From positions 300,438,910 to 300,502,909 of the forward strand of contig OY856186.1 in NCBI GenBank assembly GCA_963693315.1: a stretch of DNA of 64,000 nucleotides. The letters run 5' to 3'. The notes below the pieces were generated by a model, which ran no database searches, had not been told where the DNA came from, and saw only the letters and a program-made list of their open reading frames with translations. A program made the translations under genes and the position numbers. Below, in pieces: positions 1 to 9,670 of this stretch. This stretch comes from Diogma glabrata (taxonomy: Eukaryota > Arthropoda > Insecta > Diptera > Cylindrotomidae). The number at the start of each line of letters is the position of its first letter. The stretch's first letter is position 1.

Positions 1-448
1 AGAATATCACCATATCCGTTGTCGATAGTGGAATGAATTGGAGTTGGAGTATCAACTCTTGCCATAAAAGCATTGATTGACAGCTTTGTAGCTGGATCAA
101 TCAGCTTCTTATTTTTCACATCGACAAGAAGGCCAAATTTTGAAAGAAAATCTGCACCAATAATTGGACGATTGACATCAGCTACAATAAAAGCATGAGT
201 GAAATCGCGTTTCAGTCCAATATTTAGTTTAAGTAATTTAGTGCCATAAGTTTTAATAGCAGTGCCATTTGCAGCAGAAAGTGAAAATTCTATTTCGATT
301 GGTAAGTTTTTACGAAAGTTGCGTACAGGAATAACAGATAAATCAGCACCAGTATCGATTAAAAAAATCATGTGGTTCTTGTTATCCTTAATAAATAGGC
401 GGCGATTAAGATAGTCCTGACTGTGGGCCGCTTTCACAGCAGGGTATC
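1..448 (-). CDS. retrotransposon Pol, aspartic protease part (partial)
   Basis: This is the start of the pol polyprotein, in the -1 frame relative to gag and open all the way to the window edge. The retropepsin active site LIDTGADLSVIP lies around 310-350, and a downstream IIGADFLSKFGLLVD segment (about 120-165) matches the conserved hydrophobic-Gly stretch after the flap. The enzyme would cut the Gag-Pol polyprotein inside virus-like particles. No own start codon is expected, since expression should come by frameshift from gag. The C-terminal domains lie outside the window. Confidence 0.8.
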
Positions 449-1366
449 TTATTTTAACGATTCTTCATGTTCAACCGTGATTTTAGGAGTTGTTTTAAAA
501 TTACACGGTTTGATGCATTTTTGTGCGCGAGAGCCAAAGCGTCGATGATACCAACAACGTTTCGAATTTAGAGATCCAGACCTTGAAAAAGAGCGAGTTC
601 GAGAATAGTTGCGGCTAGGACTTCTGCTATTGTGTCTAGTAAAACGAGTTAGAGTACGACCAGAGGGACGACAATTAGTGAGTATCGATTCTATTCGTGC
701 TAATCTATTTTCTAAAGTGTGAGAGGAAGAAGCACTAACTTTAGAAGACGTGGAAGTTTGGTGCAGTTTGGGTTTATTGAAGTTTACACTGTCAATGTTA
801 TTTTTTAATGAAGCTTCAAATAATTTATCCGCAAGTGAAGTTAATTCTTCAATAGGTTTGTCACCGACCGCAATCAATGAGATGTATATAATTTGTGGCA
901 AACGTCGCATCCATAGATTTTTGACAACTGTCTCGTCAAAAGTTGAACCGGCCAGTTGTTTCATCGATCTGAAAATTTCCGATGGTTTCCTATCGCCGAT
1001 ATCGGTGCGTTGAAGAAGTTGTTCAAGACGTTTTTCTTCAGAAATTGAATGTCTGCTAATGATAGCGCGTTTTAATTCTGAATATTGATTTTCTGCTGGT
1101 GGTCGACTTATAATATCTATGACCGTTTCGCATATTTCTGGTGATAACGCAGATATGGTAAGGCAGAATTTCGCAGCATCTTTTCGGATTCGGCTTGCTT
1201 CGAATTGTGCTTCTGCTTGATAAAACCAGGTTGTGGGATTCGTTGGCCAGAATGAAGGAAGTCGAATTCTAGATATATCAACAGAGTTTAGACTGGTCGA
1301 GCTTCCGGCATTATTCATGTCTATGTCTTTTTGTTCATTCACAGCATGTTCGCCATCACTACCCAT
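449..1366 (-). CDS. gag: retrotransposon Gag, CHCC zinc motif
   Basis: The 305-residue protein starts at ATG 1366. Residues about 37-190 form the capsid-like domain: it begins with LPSFWPTNPTTWFYQAEAQF, a form typical of insect Ty3/gypsy Gags, and continues through conserved Leu-rich helices. A Ser/Arg-rich basic linker follows (about 230-270). The C-terminal motif CWYHRRFGSRAQKCIKPC has the pattern C-x2-H-x9-C-x3-C, which is the unusual CHCC box reported for CsRn1-type elements. Gag would assemble the particle and bind element RNA. It ends at TAA 449-451, just after a slippery site leading to the protease frame. No stop or frameshift interrupts it. Confidence 0.85.
   Translation of the reverse strand: MGSDGEHAVNEQKDIDMNNAGSSTSLNSVDISRIRLPSFWPTNPTTWFYQAEAQFEASRIRKDAAKFCLTISALSPEICETVIDIISRPPAENQYSELKRAIISRHSISEEKRLEQLLQRTDIGDRKPSEIFRSMKQLAGSTFDETVVKNLWMRRLPQIIYISLIAVGDKPIEELTSLADKLFEASLKNNIDSVNFNKPKLHQTSTSSKVSASSSHTLENRLARIESILTNCRPSGRTLTRFTRHNSRSPSRNYSRTRSFSRSGSLNSKRCWYHRRFGSRAQKCIKPCNFKTTPKITVEHEESLK
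452..458 (-). promoter_or_regulatory. candidate -1 ribosomal frameshift site gag/pol
   Basis: On the minus strand the last sense codons of gag read G TTA AAA, immediately followed by the TAA stop. The protease frame is -1 relative to gag and is open across this point. G-TTA-AAA resembles known slippery heptamers in which both tRNAs can re-pair after slipping back one base. No downstream pseudoknot was checked. Confidence 0.55.
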
Positions 1367-2337
1367 GATTTAAATTTTCAATTTTCCCGAATTTAATTAA
1401 TACTCAATTCAGTAAATGAATTAATCAATGAAATTATAATTTTGTATAACAAAAGAAATAATCATAAAAAAAAAAATCAAATAATAATAATAAAAAATTG
1501 ATCCGTTATCTAAAATTCAATATTAATCACGAAATCAAAGTTAAATATCGTAATTTAAAAATCCAATATACCGATAGATTTTATTAACACACCTAAAGTA
1601 ATTCAAAATCTCACCAAAAAATGTTTATATGGAAAATATAAATTATAGAAGTTTTCTTTCTTTTAAATTTTGCAATATATGAAAGGAAAATATGTATTAG
1701 GCATGACGTATATTAAATGTTATATGTAAAATGTAACATGACCTAAGAATTTTGTTTGAATTCAAATGTTGTGTTTTGTAACTGTGAATTGTTGCGTATA
1801 TATTATATGTAGTGTAACAATTATTATTTTAAATACTATGTAATATATTTGTATTTAATTAAATGAAAAATAATCAATAAAAAAATTTCTTAACTGAATT
1901 TTAATCCTAGTTGTGATGAAAGTTACTTCGTTTTTTGGGTTGATTTGATAATAATATTTTTCCTAGATGATCTGGATATTGTTGACTGGATTAATAATAT
2001 AACAGGATCAGCAGCATTACGTTGAAATATTTGATGTAGTTGAATTTGATGTTTGATCGTTGAATTTGATATTAATGAAAATGATGAATCAGCTGTTGTT
2101 TGTAAGGTTGTTGTAATTAATGTACACGTCCTTATGATGATTTGTGATTGATTTTTTTGTTTGGTTTTTGTAAAAACAACTTTTGATATTGCTGTTGTTT
2201 TTTTTGTATATTGTTTGTAGCAAGCAATTGTAAGTTGCAAAAATTTTGGTGTATATTAGCACGAAACACTATAGATAAAACTTTGCACAATGTAGAAGAA
2301 CATAAAACGTGTTCTCCGCTGACTAAATAGCGGTTTT
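1367..2337 (-). other. untranslated leader of the CsRn1-like element
   Basis: About 970 bp lies between the primer-binding site and the gag ATG. It is AT-rich and holds only short open frames without recognisable domains. I see no second gene in it. Confidence 0.5.
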
Positions 2338-2349
2338 TCGGGGTCACCA
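2338..2349 (-). promoter_or_regulatory. primer-binding site, tRNA-Trp type
   Basis: Minus strand TGGTGACCCCGA, which would pair with a tRNA 3' end ...TCGGGGTCACCA, as in tRNA-Trp. It sits one base inside the presumed LTR end, as expected for priming of minus-strand DNA synthesis. Confidence 0.7.
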
Positions 2350-2350
2350 A

Positions 2351-2629
2351 TGTAATAGCCGTTACGGCTGAGTGAAGCACTGTAACACGCTATCACTTTA
2401 ATGTGCACTATAGTTTCGTTTAATAACTTTTAATTTATACACTCACAAAATAAACTTTTATTATAAATAATAATAGATAAGTAATTTATCATAAATAAAA
2501 ACTTTTATTTAACAATTTATTTCACAATATTTATTTTAACAATTTTATTGTATTTGCTACCGAGTGAGATTGATTACTAATTCTAAATTATATAATCCAA
2601 AATACGTTCGTTATATATTTATTGTAACA
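2351..2629 (-). repeat. 5' LTR of the CsRn1-like element
   Basis: On the minus strand this segment starts TGTTACAATAAATATATAAC and ends GGCTATTACA, directly before the primer site. The inner end is well fixed by the primer site. The outer end is chosen because it gives TGTTACA at the start, an imperfect inverted match to the end; it is less certain because the second LTR is outside the window. Confidence 0.5.
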
Positions 2630-3212
2630 GTATTTTGTGGTATGAACAAGTTTTAACTTTTGTAGATTCTACAGAGTGTTTCATAATATGATGTTGTAGA
2701 ATGTTGTAGTATGTTGTAGAATGTTGTAGAAACCGCTACAGATTCATATATTGTACATGATGTGCATAAATTTGATACTTAGAACAAAAACTTTGCGGTC
2801 ATAAAAGTAATGTAAACTTAAAATATAAAATTATATTTCATGGCCAACACTCAATTTATAATCATCATATTTGAAATATAAAAAATCATTTTATATTATT
2901 TTTCGAAAGACACACTATCGAACAGATAACTACTATATCTGCCTACATTTATCTAGGTACACTCTAACGACAATGTTTTTCAGTTAATTAAAATAACTTT
3001 TGAGTCGACCCTTGTCACACATTTCTTGTGTTAAATGAAAACGGAATTGCGCGCGTAAATCAACTTCTACTTTCGAACATAACGAAATTAATAATGAAAC
3101 AAAAAATACTAAAGCAAGAGAAAAATGTATGTATGGTAGTCGTTGTTATTGGCTTTTGAGAATTGAAAAACAAAATTCTAATTTATTTTTGCGATTCAAA
3201 CAATAGTAGATT
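2630..3212. other. AT-rich intergenic DNA
   Basis: No gene seen. It contains the 10-bp tandem repeat at 2691-2730 and otherwise unstructured AT-rich sequence. Confidence 0.5.
2691..2730 (+). repeat. 10-bp tandem repeat, four copies
   Basis: Four exact-length units of ATGTTGTAGA (one with a final T) in a row. Confidence 0.8.
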
Positions 3213-3320
3213 GTATTACTAGTGCGAATGCGTTTTCCAAACAAGAGTTAGTTTGCAGCACGACCGTAGAGAGTGCTGCAATAACTCGCATTTGGAAAGC
3301 GCATTCGCACTAGTAATACA
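3213..3320. mobile_element. palindromic MITE, copy 1
   Basis: The arms read TATTACTAGTGCGAATGCG at the left and the reverse complement at the right, each followed inward by a TTCCAAA block and a GCAGCAC/GTGCTGC pair. The whole ~108 bp folds into one hairpin. A second, shorter copy lies at 5693-5769. No protein; a non-autonomous DNA element. Confidence 0.75.
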
Positions 3321-3486
3321 CACTATTTTTTGTAACAAATGCATAAAATTTATAAATATTTATTTAATTGTTAATTTAATCATTTATTTAACAAAGTTAT
3401 AAACAAATTTAAGATATTTCAATAATTAAAGTGCGGCGCCATCTTCGTTGTAATAGTTGTAAATTATACTAGCTCGAAAAAATAAA

Positions 3487-3565
3487 CATAAGAATCCAAC
3501 TACGGGATAAGAATCCAACTATAAAACATAAGAATCCAACTATAAAAAATATAGTAATCCAACTA
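3487..3565 (+). repeat. short tandem repeat AAGAATCCAACTA, about four copies
   Basis: Units sharing the core AGAATCCAACTA follow each other with slightly varying spacers; the last is degenerate (AGTAATCCAACTA). Confidence 0.7.
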
Positions 3566-5371
3566 AGAGCTGTCAAAATTGTAAACTTTGAAAACCCAAA
3601 TAAATTGTTTTTCCTTGCAATTCAAATGATGCAATGTGTTTAAGTTGTTTTTACTATATGGTAAGTTATTTAAATTATTATTTTGATATTTTAGTGCTAT
3701 AAAAATATTACCTATAGGATAGATTTAGCTACAAATCTCACATTCAGGCGGCGTGCGTGCCAGGCATTCAAAATATTTTGTGGTCATATGTGCGGAAAAG
3801 TAGTTTTTTCTTTTATTCTATTCTAGTACAAAATTGAATATTTTTTATGCATGTGTAACAAAAATAAATTTTTTTGGTTAAAAATTTTATAATGAAAAAA
3901 AACTAAAATTGAATTTCAATGGGGGAAATTTAACTTAAAGTTAAAGCGGATCACCGTTTAAGTTTATTTTGATTATAACGAAAGTTATTTTAAATTTTTT
4001 GTATCTAAATAAAATATTTTTATTATAGTAATAACTTTAATAATTGATCATAGGGGTTGCGAAACGCCACAACGGAGATGTAGGAATCAGCCAGTAGGCC
4101 CAAAAATCAGTCCTTCTGACTCCAGGGATTGGAACAACCAATCCGGACCGGTGAGTGTAATAGCCAGCTCCAATGCCTGAACCGGTAACGCCCATACGAT
4201 TCGACAGGACCAGTCGAAACTGGACCAAAATAAATGAAAAAGGCACGCCTAAAGGTAGAAGCTGAAGCAGCGCTTCCTTATTTCGATGAGGAAGTGACTG
4301 CTGACGCTTTTGTCAATCAAGGCATGGCTCAACCCAGGCCCTCAGAGGGCGTTTGAATTGCATTTTTTTATGTTTTAGATAATTTTTTTTAAATCGATAG
4401 GTCTAAAAAGCCATCCACGGGGCTCTACCCCTTTACAAGTACAGATGGTCATAGGTGGCCTTTGTCCTATCATTGATATACGATACCTTTCTTTAAATTG
4501 TAATAATAATTCTGACCATTGGAGCTTAGAGGTTTCGATTGGAAATTTAACATGTTTTTTATAAGGTAATGGAACCATATCTGGGTCTGCAGAATTTGGT
4601 GATCAGAGGCCACATCCAAAAAGGTATTGGTTTTCTATTTTAAGGTTTGGAAGAATTTGGTTGGTAGAATTTGGTCGTTAGGGACCAATACAAACTGATC
4701 TGACATGCCAAACCTAGACAGATCTTAAGTGCCAATAGTCAAAAACAGATTTTCAAACTGTATTTTTTTGTTAAATGTTATAATAATAACTTCTGCCACA
4801 ATAATTCGAAATATCGTAATTAAAATATTTTAATAATTAAATAAATAAGAGTAATTAATTATCTGGAAAAGTGTACTTAATTATTTCAAAATCATTTATT
4901 GATTGATTCTGATTGATATATTGATTTGTTATGTATTGATTTACAATATAGTAGTTTCACATACAATTAAGTGACAAAATCAAGTAAAGATCGAACATTT
5001 ACTTTGGCGAAATTAGATACAGCGATCTAGAAGTTAATTGATGACAATTACGAAAGTGTAGAAATAGTGAGATGTTAACATTTGTAACAGTGAACTTTTA
5101 TTTACACAAATAACTGAAAAATAAATAAATAACCGGATCTGTACCTAAGTGAATCTAGACCCGGAAGATCTCTTATAAATAGTTTATATGTTAACCAAAA
5201 ACAAATCAAAGTTGAATATAAAAAAACTAATTTAAAAAAAACAAACAAAAATTACATAAACTAAATCAAAAAGCTTACATCAATGTGTTTCTAAAACTAA
5301 TCCTGTAGAAAAATGTTGATTGCAGGCCAACCCAAATTACATTTCCAAAATTACAAATGCAACAATCTTTA
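3566..5371. other. anonymous intergenic DNA with a GC-richer patch
   Basis: No gene recognised. A patch at about 4030-4360 is clearly less AT-rich than its surroundings. It holds a 41-codon open frame (ATG 4234, TGA 4354) with ordinary-looking codon use (MKKARLKVEAEAALPYFDEE at the start) but with a stop directly upstream and no known domain. The sequence at 4375-4740 contains repeated AGAATTTGGT motifs. This may be a fragment of an unrecognised transposon. Confidence 0.4.
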
Positions 5372-5379
5372 CTGTATAG
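5372..5379. repeat. 8-bp target duplication, left (outer hAT element)
   Basis: CTGTATAG, identical to 8893-8900, directly abutting the TAGGGC end of the element. Confidence 0.9.
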
Positions 5380-5398
5380 TAGGGCTGGGCGATATTAA

Positions 5399-5640
5399 AA
5401 AAATTATCGATAATATCGATATCAAAAAAATATCGATAAAACCGATATATCGATATATCGATAATATCGATAATATCTATATATCGATAATATCGATAAT
5501 ATCGATATGTTGATAATATCAATAATATCGATATGTCGATAAATCGATATTTCGATATTGTATATATATCATATATCATCATGCCAATATCGTTATTCGA
5601 TAGATCGATAACTACCGATATAAATATCGATGTAATAAAT
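5399..5640. repeat. ATCGAT-rich subterminal array, left
   Basis: Degenerate tandem and palindromic repeats of TATCGATAATATCGAT type. Open frames across it (Ile/Asp/Tyr-rich) are repeat translations, not genes. Confidence 0.85.
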
Positions 5641-5692
5641 AATTACGGTACAATTAAATAAATATTTATAAATTTTGTACATTTGTTACAAA

Positions 5693-5769
5693 AACTAGTG
5701 CGAAAGCGTTTTCCAAACGCTAAAGATTGCAGCTCTTGTTTGGAAAACGCATTCGCACTAGTAATACAA
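5693..5769. mobile_element. palindromic MITE, copy 2
   Basis: Same arms as the 3213-3320 element (ACTAGTGCGAAAGCGTTTTC at the left, reverse complement with GAATGCG at the right), with a shorter loop. It lies inside the outer hAT element. Confidence 0.7.
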
Positions 5770-5978
5770 TCTTTTATTGTATTAAGTTCTTTTCTTTTTA
5801 CGTATTTTTGTTAATTTTTAATGAAAGTATTTTCGATATTGACATAAATAACTGCTTTAAAAAAATTTTAATTTGAATAACTATTTTAATCGAAGCAAAC
5901 AGTACTTACTATGTAATAATAATACTGAAATCATGGAGGGCATTATGTAACGCAAAATGGTTTAAATAAAGTGTATAT

Positions 5979-5986
5979 GTATATAG
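5979..5986. repeat. 8-bp target duplication, left (inner hAT element)
   Basis: GTATATAG, identical to 8495-8502. Confidence 0.9.
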
Positions 5987-8494
5987 CACACATGGCCAAA
6001 CCGCGGCTCGCGAGCCGCATGCGGCTCTTTAAAAGAATAAATGCGGCTCTCGAAAAGAAATGAAAAAATTAAACAATATTTAATAATTCATAAAAATTGT
6101 AACAAAATTAGAAATAATACATATAATTTATAATGCTGTTTAATATAATATGAAAATATAACAAGTAAAATAAAATATTTAAAATAATAATATAATATGA
6201 TTTAATGCAATCATATTATTATATTTAGGTCCGTCCTGTCGAAGTTACTACCATTGGAGTTTTTTGCGACTTTGTTTTAGTTTGATACTACTTTACTTCG
6301 CGAATCAAGATTAAGTATAATCCGCTGTTATAAATAAATTTAACTAATTTTATTATTTAAGGTTATACGTTTAACATATTCTAGTGGACTAAAAATAAAA
6401 TCACCTGTATTCGTTTCAAATTAATGCACAAAAATCTTTCTCAAAATCAAAAGTCTTTCCTTTTGGATTCGTTTGTTTTTCTATGATTATCTTTTTCTGC
6501 AATTTTTTTATAAACAATATTTTTGATATTTTATCTTTAGGCAATTTGCCGACGTTAAATTTAATGTATCCTTTAATATTCCAATTAAAAAATGAATAAG
6601 TTCATAATTAAATAGAATTAAAAACACGTGCAAATCCGACATATACTACCTCAACCGCTTCTACATCTACGACAGTAAGATATTACACTAAACCAAAAAC
6701 GAAATTAAAAACTTAAGGAAATTGCAAGAAAAAAACGGTGATTTCATCTCTTGTAGCGAAATATAATATTTTGCGTGTTTTTTATGAATACTCCGTTTTT
6801 TAATTTAACTGCTAAATATGTCAGACCACAACAGCAATGGAACAGGTGGTTAAAATGCTGGATCTTTTAAATACCAAATTGCACAGATTAATTAGCAATG
6901 TTCCAGTATCACGTCATACCACTGAGCGACGTATTACGGAAATAAGTAAAGATATTAAACAGCGGCTACAAGTAGATGTAAAAAATTGTGTAGCTTTCAG
7001 CTTAGCCTTTGACGAATCAATCAATATACAAGATACCCCCCAGTTAGCTGTATTTATCCGATACGATTCCGAATCTTTAATTGTAAAGGAAGAACTATTG
7101 GATTTGGTAGCACTTAAAAATACTACTCGTGGTATTGATACTAAGAGTGCCCTTGATAATATATTGTCAGATACAGATATTCCACTGAATAATTTGGTAA
7201 GTGTAGCAACTGACGGAGCACCTGCAATGTTAGGAAAAAATGTAGGCCTTATTGGTCTATTAAAAAATGATCCAAGAATACCCGAATTCTGGCACTTCAT
7301 TGCATTGTTCATCGTGAACATTTAGTTGCAAAATATTTTAAATACGAAAACGTAATGAAAACTGTGCTACAAATTGTGAACTATATTCGGACGAATTCAA
7401 AAACCCATCGCCAATTCAAGAACTTTATCGAAGCACTGGACTTTGAAGATCATTGTCAAGATATAACATTTTACTGCCTTGTGCGATGGTTATCCACCTA
7501 TAATGTTCTAAGCCGATTTGTTGATTTAATGGAACCTATCAGAAATTTCCTCAAAGAAAAAGAAAAACACTATCTGGAATTAAAGGATGATGAATGGATT
7601 AATAACTGTATGTTTTTGACTGATATAATGGAGCATCTGCAATCCCTCAACCTAGCTTTACAAGGAAAAGATAAAGTTATTGCTGATCTTATTCAAACGA
7701 TTCTGAGTTTTATTAAAAAAATTCATCTTTTTCAACGAGATTTAACAACAAAAGTGTTCAACCACTTTCCTCGTCTGACAGACTCTCTAAAATTAATGAT
7801 AACAAACTGAGTGAATACGACAGTAAATTAGCAGAATTATTAAAAGACTTTCACTTGCGATTTAATGATCTGAATAATTTAAATATTTCTCTTAATTTAC
7901 TTGTAAATCCATTCGAAATTAACATTATTAATGAGGGCTTATCGATTCCTTGTTATATTTTGCATGACAGTGCCTCAGGAGAAATGGAATTACTAGAGCT
8001 ACAGGAAGATCACATTCTTAAAATGCATCACAAAGCCACACAATCTCCAAATGAGTTTTGGAAACTAGTGTCTCAATCAAAGTACCCCAATTTTAAAAAA
8101 GCTGCTGCCAGATTACTGTCCATATTCGGTACAACATATTGTTGTGAATCACTTTCTTCAACAATGAAGTTTATAAAATCAAACCACCGTTCACAACTTA
8201 CAGATAAGCATTTAACGGAATTAATTCGTACTGCGCTAACAAACTATGAACCAGATTTCAAAAAATTCACGGCCAATTTACAAACAAACATGCCATCTAC
8301 CAGCAGGCATGTCATGTAACAAACTTTAAATATGTATTTGTATGTATTTATAACCATAAGTACATAATTGTTTTTTCAATAAAATAAATATTTCCAAACA
8401 ACTGATACTTTTGAAAAAAAAATTTTTTTGTGGCTCTCGAAACGAGAGATTATTGTACTGCGGCTCAACGTGTAGTGAAGCTTGGCCACCTCTG
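5987..8494 (+). mobile_element. inner hAT element with decayed transposase
   Basis: The 2508-bp element has ends CACACATGGCCAAACCGCGG (left) and, as reverse complement, CAGAGGTGGCCAAGC (right), and a perfect GTATATAG duplication. The left end continues into GCTCGCGAGCCGCATGCGGC, a subterminal pattern common in hAT elements related to vertebrate ZBED5/GTF2IRD2-type genes. It inserted into the outer hAT element, so it is the younger of the two. About 840 bp before the transposase remnant is non-coding here. Confidence 0.9.
6837..8319 (+). pseudogene. hAT transposase, ZBED5/GTF2IRD2-like, frameshifted
   Basis: Three collinear open frames cover one transposase: 6837-7325, about 7290-7810, and about 7795-8319. 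The first holds VSRHTTERRI, the catalytic-domain segment VAFSLAFDESINIQD (first acidic residue) and SVATDGAPAMLGKNVGLIGL. The second carries NYIRTNSKTHRQF and FYCLVRWLSTYNVLSRFVDL. The third ends in the C-terminal dimerisation region (CESLSSTMKFIKSNHRSQLT). The frame changes near 7290 and again near 7800, and the N-terminal BED zinc finger is missing or unrecognisable. The protein cannot be made in full; it once cut and joined hAT ends. Confidence 0.88.
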
Positions 8495-8502
8495 GTATAT
8501 AG
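8495..8502. repeat. 8-bp target duplication, right (inner hAT element)
   Basis: GTATATAG, matching 5979-5986. Confidence 0.9.
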
Positions 8503-8534
8503 CAAAAATAAAAATATAAACAAATATTTATAAA

Positions 8535-8880
8535 ACCGATATATCCATATATCAATATATTAATTTATCGATATATCGAAATTATCGGATATTGATATAT
8601 CGATAATATCGATATATCGATAATATCGTTATATCGATAATATCGATATATCGATACATCGATAATATCGATATATCGATATATAGATATTATCGATAAT
8701 TTCGATATATCGACATTATCGATATATATATCGATATTATCGATATTATCGATGTATCGATAATTTCGATATATCGACATTATCGATATATCGATATTAT
8801 CGATATATCGATATATCATTCCAAAATCGATATTCGATATATTGATAATTATCGATATTTATCGATATATCGATATTTTT
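8535..8880. repeat. ATCGAT-rich subterminal array, right
   Basis: The same degenerate TATCGATA repeats as the left arm, running to within a few bases of the CCCGGCCCTA end. Confidence 0.85.
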
Positions 8881-8892
8881 TTCCCGGCCCTA

Positions 8893-8900
8893 CTGTATAG
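8893..8900. repeat. 8-bp target duplication, right (outer hAT element)
   Basis: CTGTATAG, matching 5372-5379. Confidence 0.9.
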
Positions 8901-9300
8901 TCATCCATTGATGCTTTGTAAAATACTGCTACGGTTATGTGTAATAAAATATAACATAAAATTCTATTCAATTCAAAATAAGTGACGGTAGCCTGTACAA
9001 AATTACGTAATCAAATTTAATCATCGTCATCATCAATGATCATAAAATGCAACAATTGTTGCTGTTTTCTTGGAAGGATCAGACATATTTTTGTGGATTT
9101 GTTTTCTATAACCTTTGTTACAGTTAGGTGACAAATAAACATTATTTGTTATTTTGTTTATGGAACATTCCGGATTAAGGATGTTTAGAATAATGATCGG
9201 TTGATTGATTTTTCTAGATTGTATGGAATTTAGTATTTAAGCAGGTATTTTTAGAAAGAATAATTTTTTTTTTTTTATATATTTATATAACACAAAGTTA
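8901..9300. other. intergenic DNA
   Basis: AT-rich; no gene or repeat structure seen. Confidence 0.4.
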
Positions 9301-9309
9301 AAATTTATA

Positions 9310-9670
9310 ATAAGGAATTAATTGTAAAAAAACGCTGTATCGTGTATATAAAACCGTGTAAATAATAGAAGTTATTTTTTAATTAGTTTTTGTAAATAAA
9401 GTTTCAGTTTAAGTGTTATTTAATAGAAGCATTTTGTGTATTAGTTTGGACTTTGGTTTGGTCTGGAAATTAATTCAGTAAACAGTTGGAGTATGCGAAG
9501 CTATTGAAAGAATTTTCTAGTTAGGAATATTGCTTTCTGTATTGTTTTCCTGTTGTTGTGGAACAATAATTATGTTGAATACTTAATAAAACCTGGTGAG
9601 TTTGCTTACTAATCAGTGATCGAACCCAGAAGGAGATTGGGAATTGCGTTTATCGAGTTGAAAAAGGTAA
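9310..9670 (+). repeat. dispersed LTR-like repeat, copy 1
   Basis: Closely similar in order and sequence to 63655-64000. Shared blocks include the TATA-like GTATATAAAACCG, AGTTTTTGTAAATAAA (a possible polyadenylation signal), CCTGTTGTTGTGGAACAAT and CTTAATAAAACCTGGTG. A TATA box followed by AATAAA suggests a solo LTR or LTR plus leader, but no matching second LTR or coding frame is next to it. Confidence 0.55.

Larger units (their letters stand above)
1..2629 (-). mobile_element. Ty3/gypsy LTR retrotransposon, CsRn1-like, 5' part
   Basis: Read on the minus strand, the order is LTR, primer-binding site, leader, gag, protease. The element is cut by the window edge at base 1, so reverse transcriptase, RNase H, integrase and the 3' LTR are not visible. 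Two diagnostic traits point to the CsRn1 group: a primer site matching the 3' end of tRNA-Trp, and a Gag zinc motif of C-H-C-C type rather than C-C-H-C. Gag and protease are both open, so this copy is not obviously dead in the part shown. Confidence 0.8.
5380..8892. mobile_element. outer hAT-type element with ATCGAT-rich arms
   Basis: The left end TAGGGCTGGGCGATATT and the right end (reverse complement TAGGGCCGGGAAAAAAATA) form short inverted termini, flanked by the perfect 8-bp duplication CTGTATAG, the size made by hAT transposases. Without the inner hAT insertion the element is about 1 kb and has no coding frame, so it is non-autonomous. Both subterminal regions are arrays of ATCGAT/TATCGATA. 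A copy of the 3.2-kb MITE also lies inside (5693-5769). Confidence 0.88.

Noticed and set aside
750..1013. Plus-strand 87-codon frame inside gag
   Set aside because: Antisense shadow of the Gag capsid region.
1923..2380. Two minus-strand frames in the LTR retrotransposon leader
   Set aside because: Low-complexity Thr/Ile-rich translations in a leader region, one overlapping the primer site and the LTR end.
4037..4246. Minus-strand 69-codon frame over the GC-richer patch
   Set aside because: Some balanced composition, but no recognisable motif and a short length; left as part of an anonymous segment.
5313..5582. Ile/Asp/Tyr-rich frames over the ATCGAT arrays (also 8565-8819)
   Set aside because: Low-complexity translation of degenerate TATCGATA repeats inside a hAT element.
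6914..7321. Minus-strand 135-codon frame over the hAT transposase
   Set aside because: Antisense to the recognisable catalytic domain.
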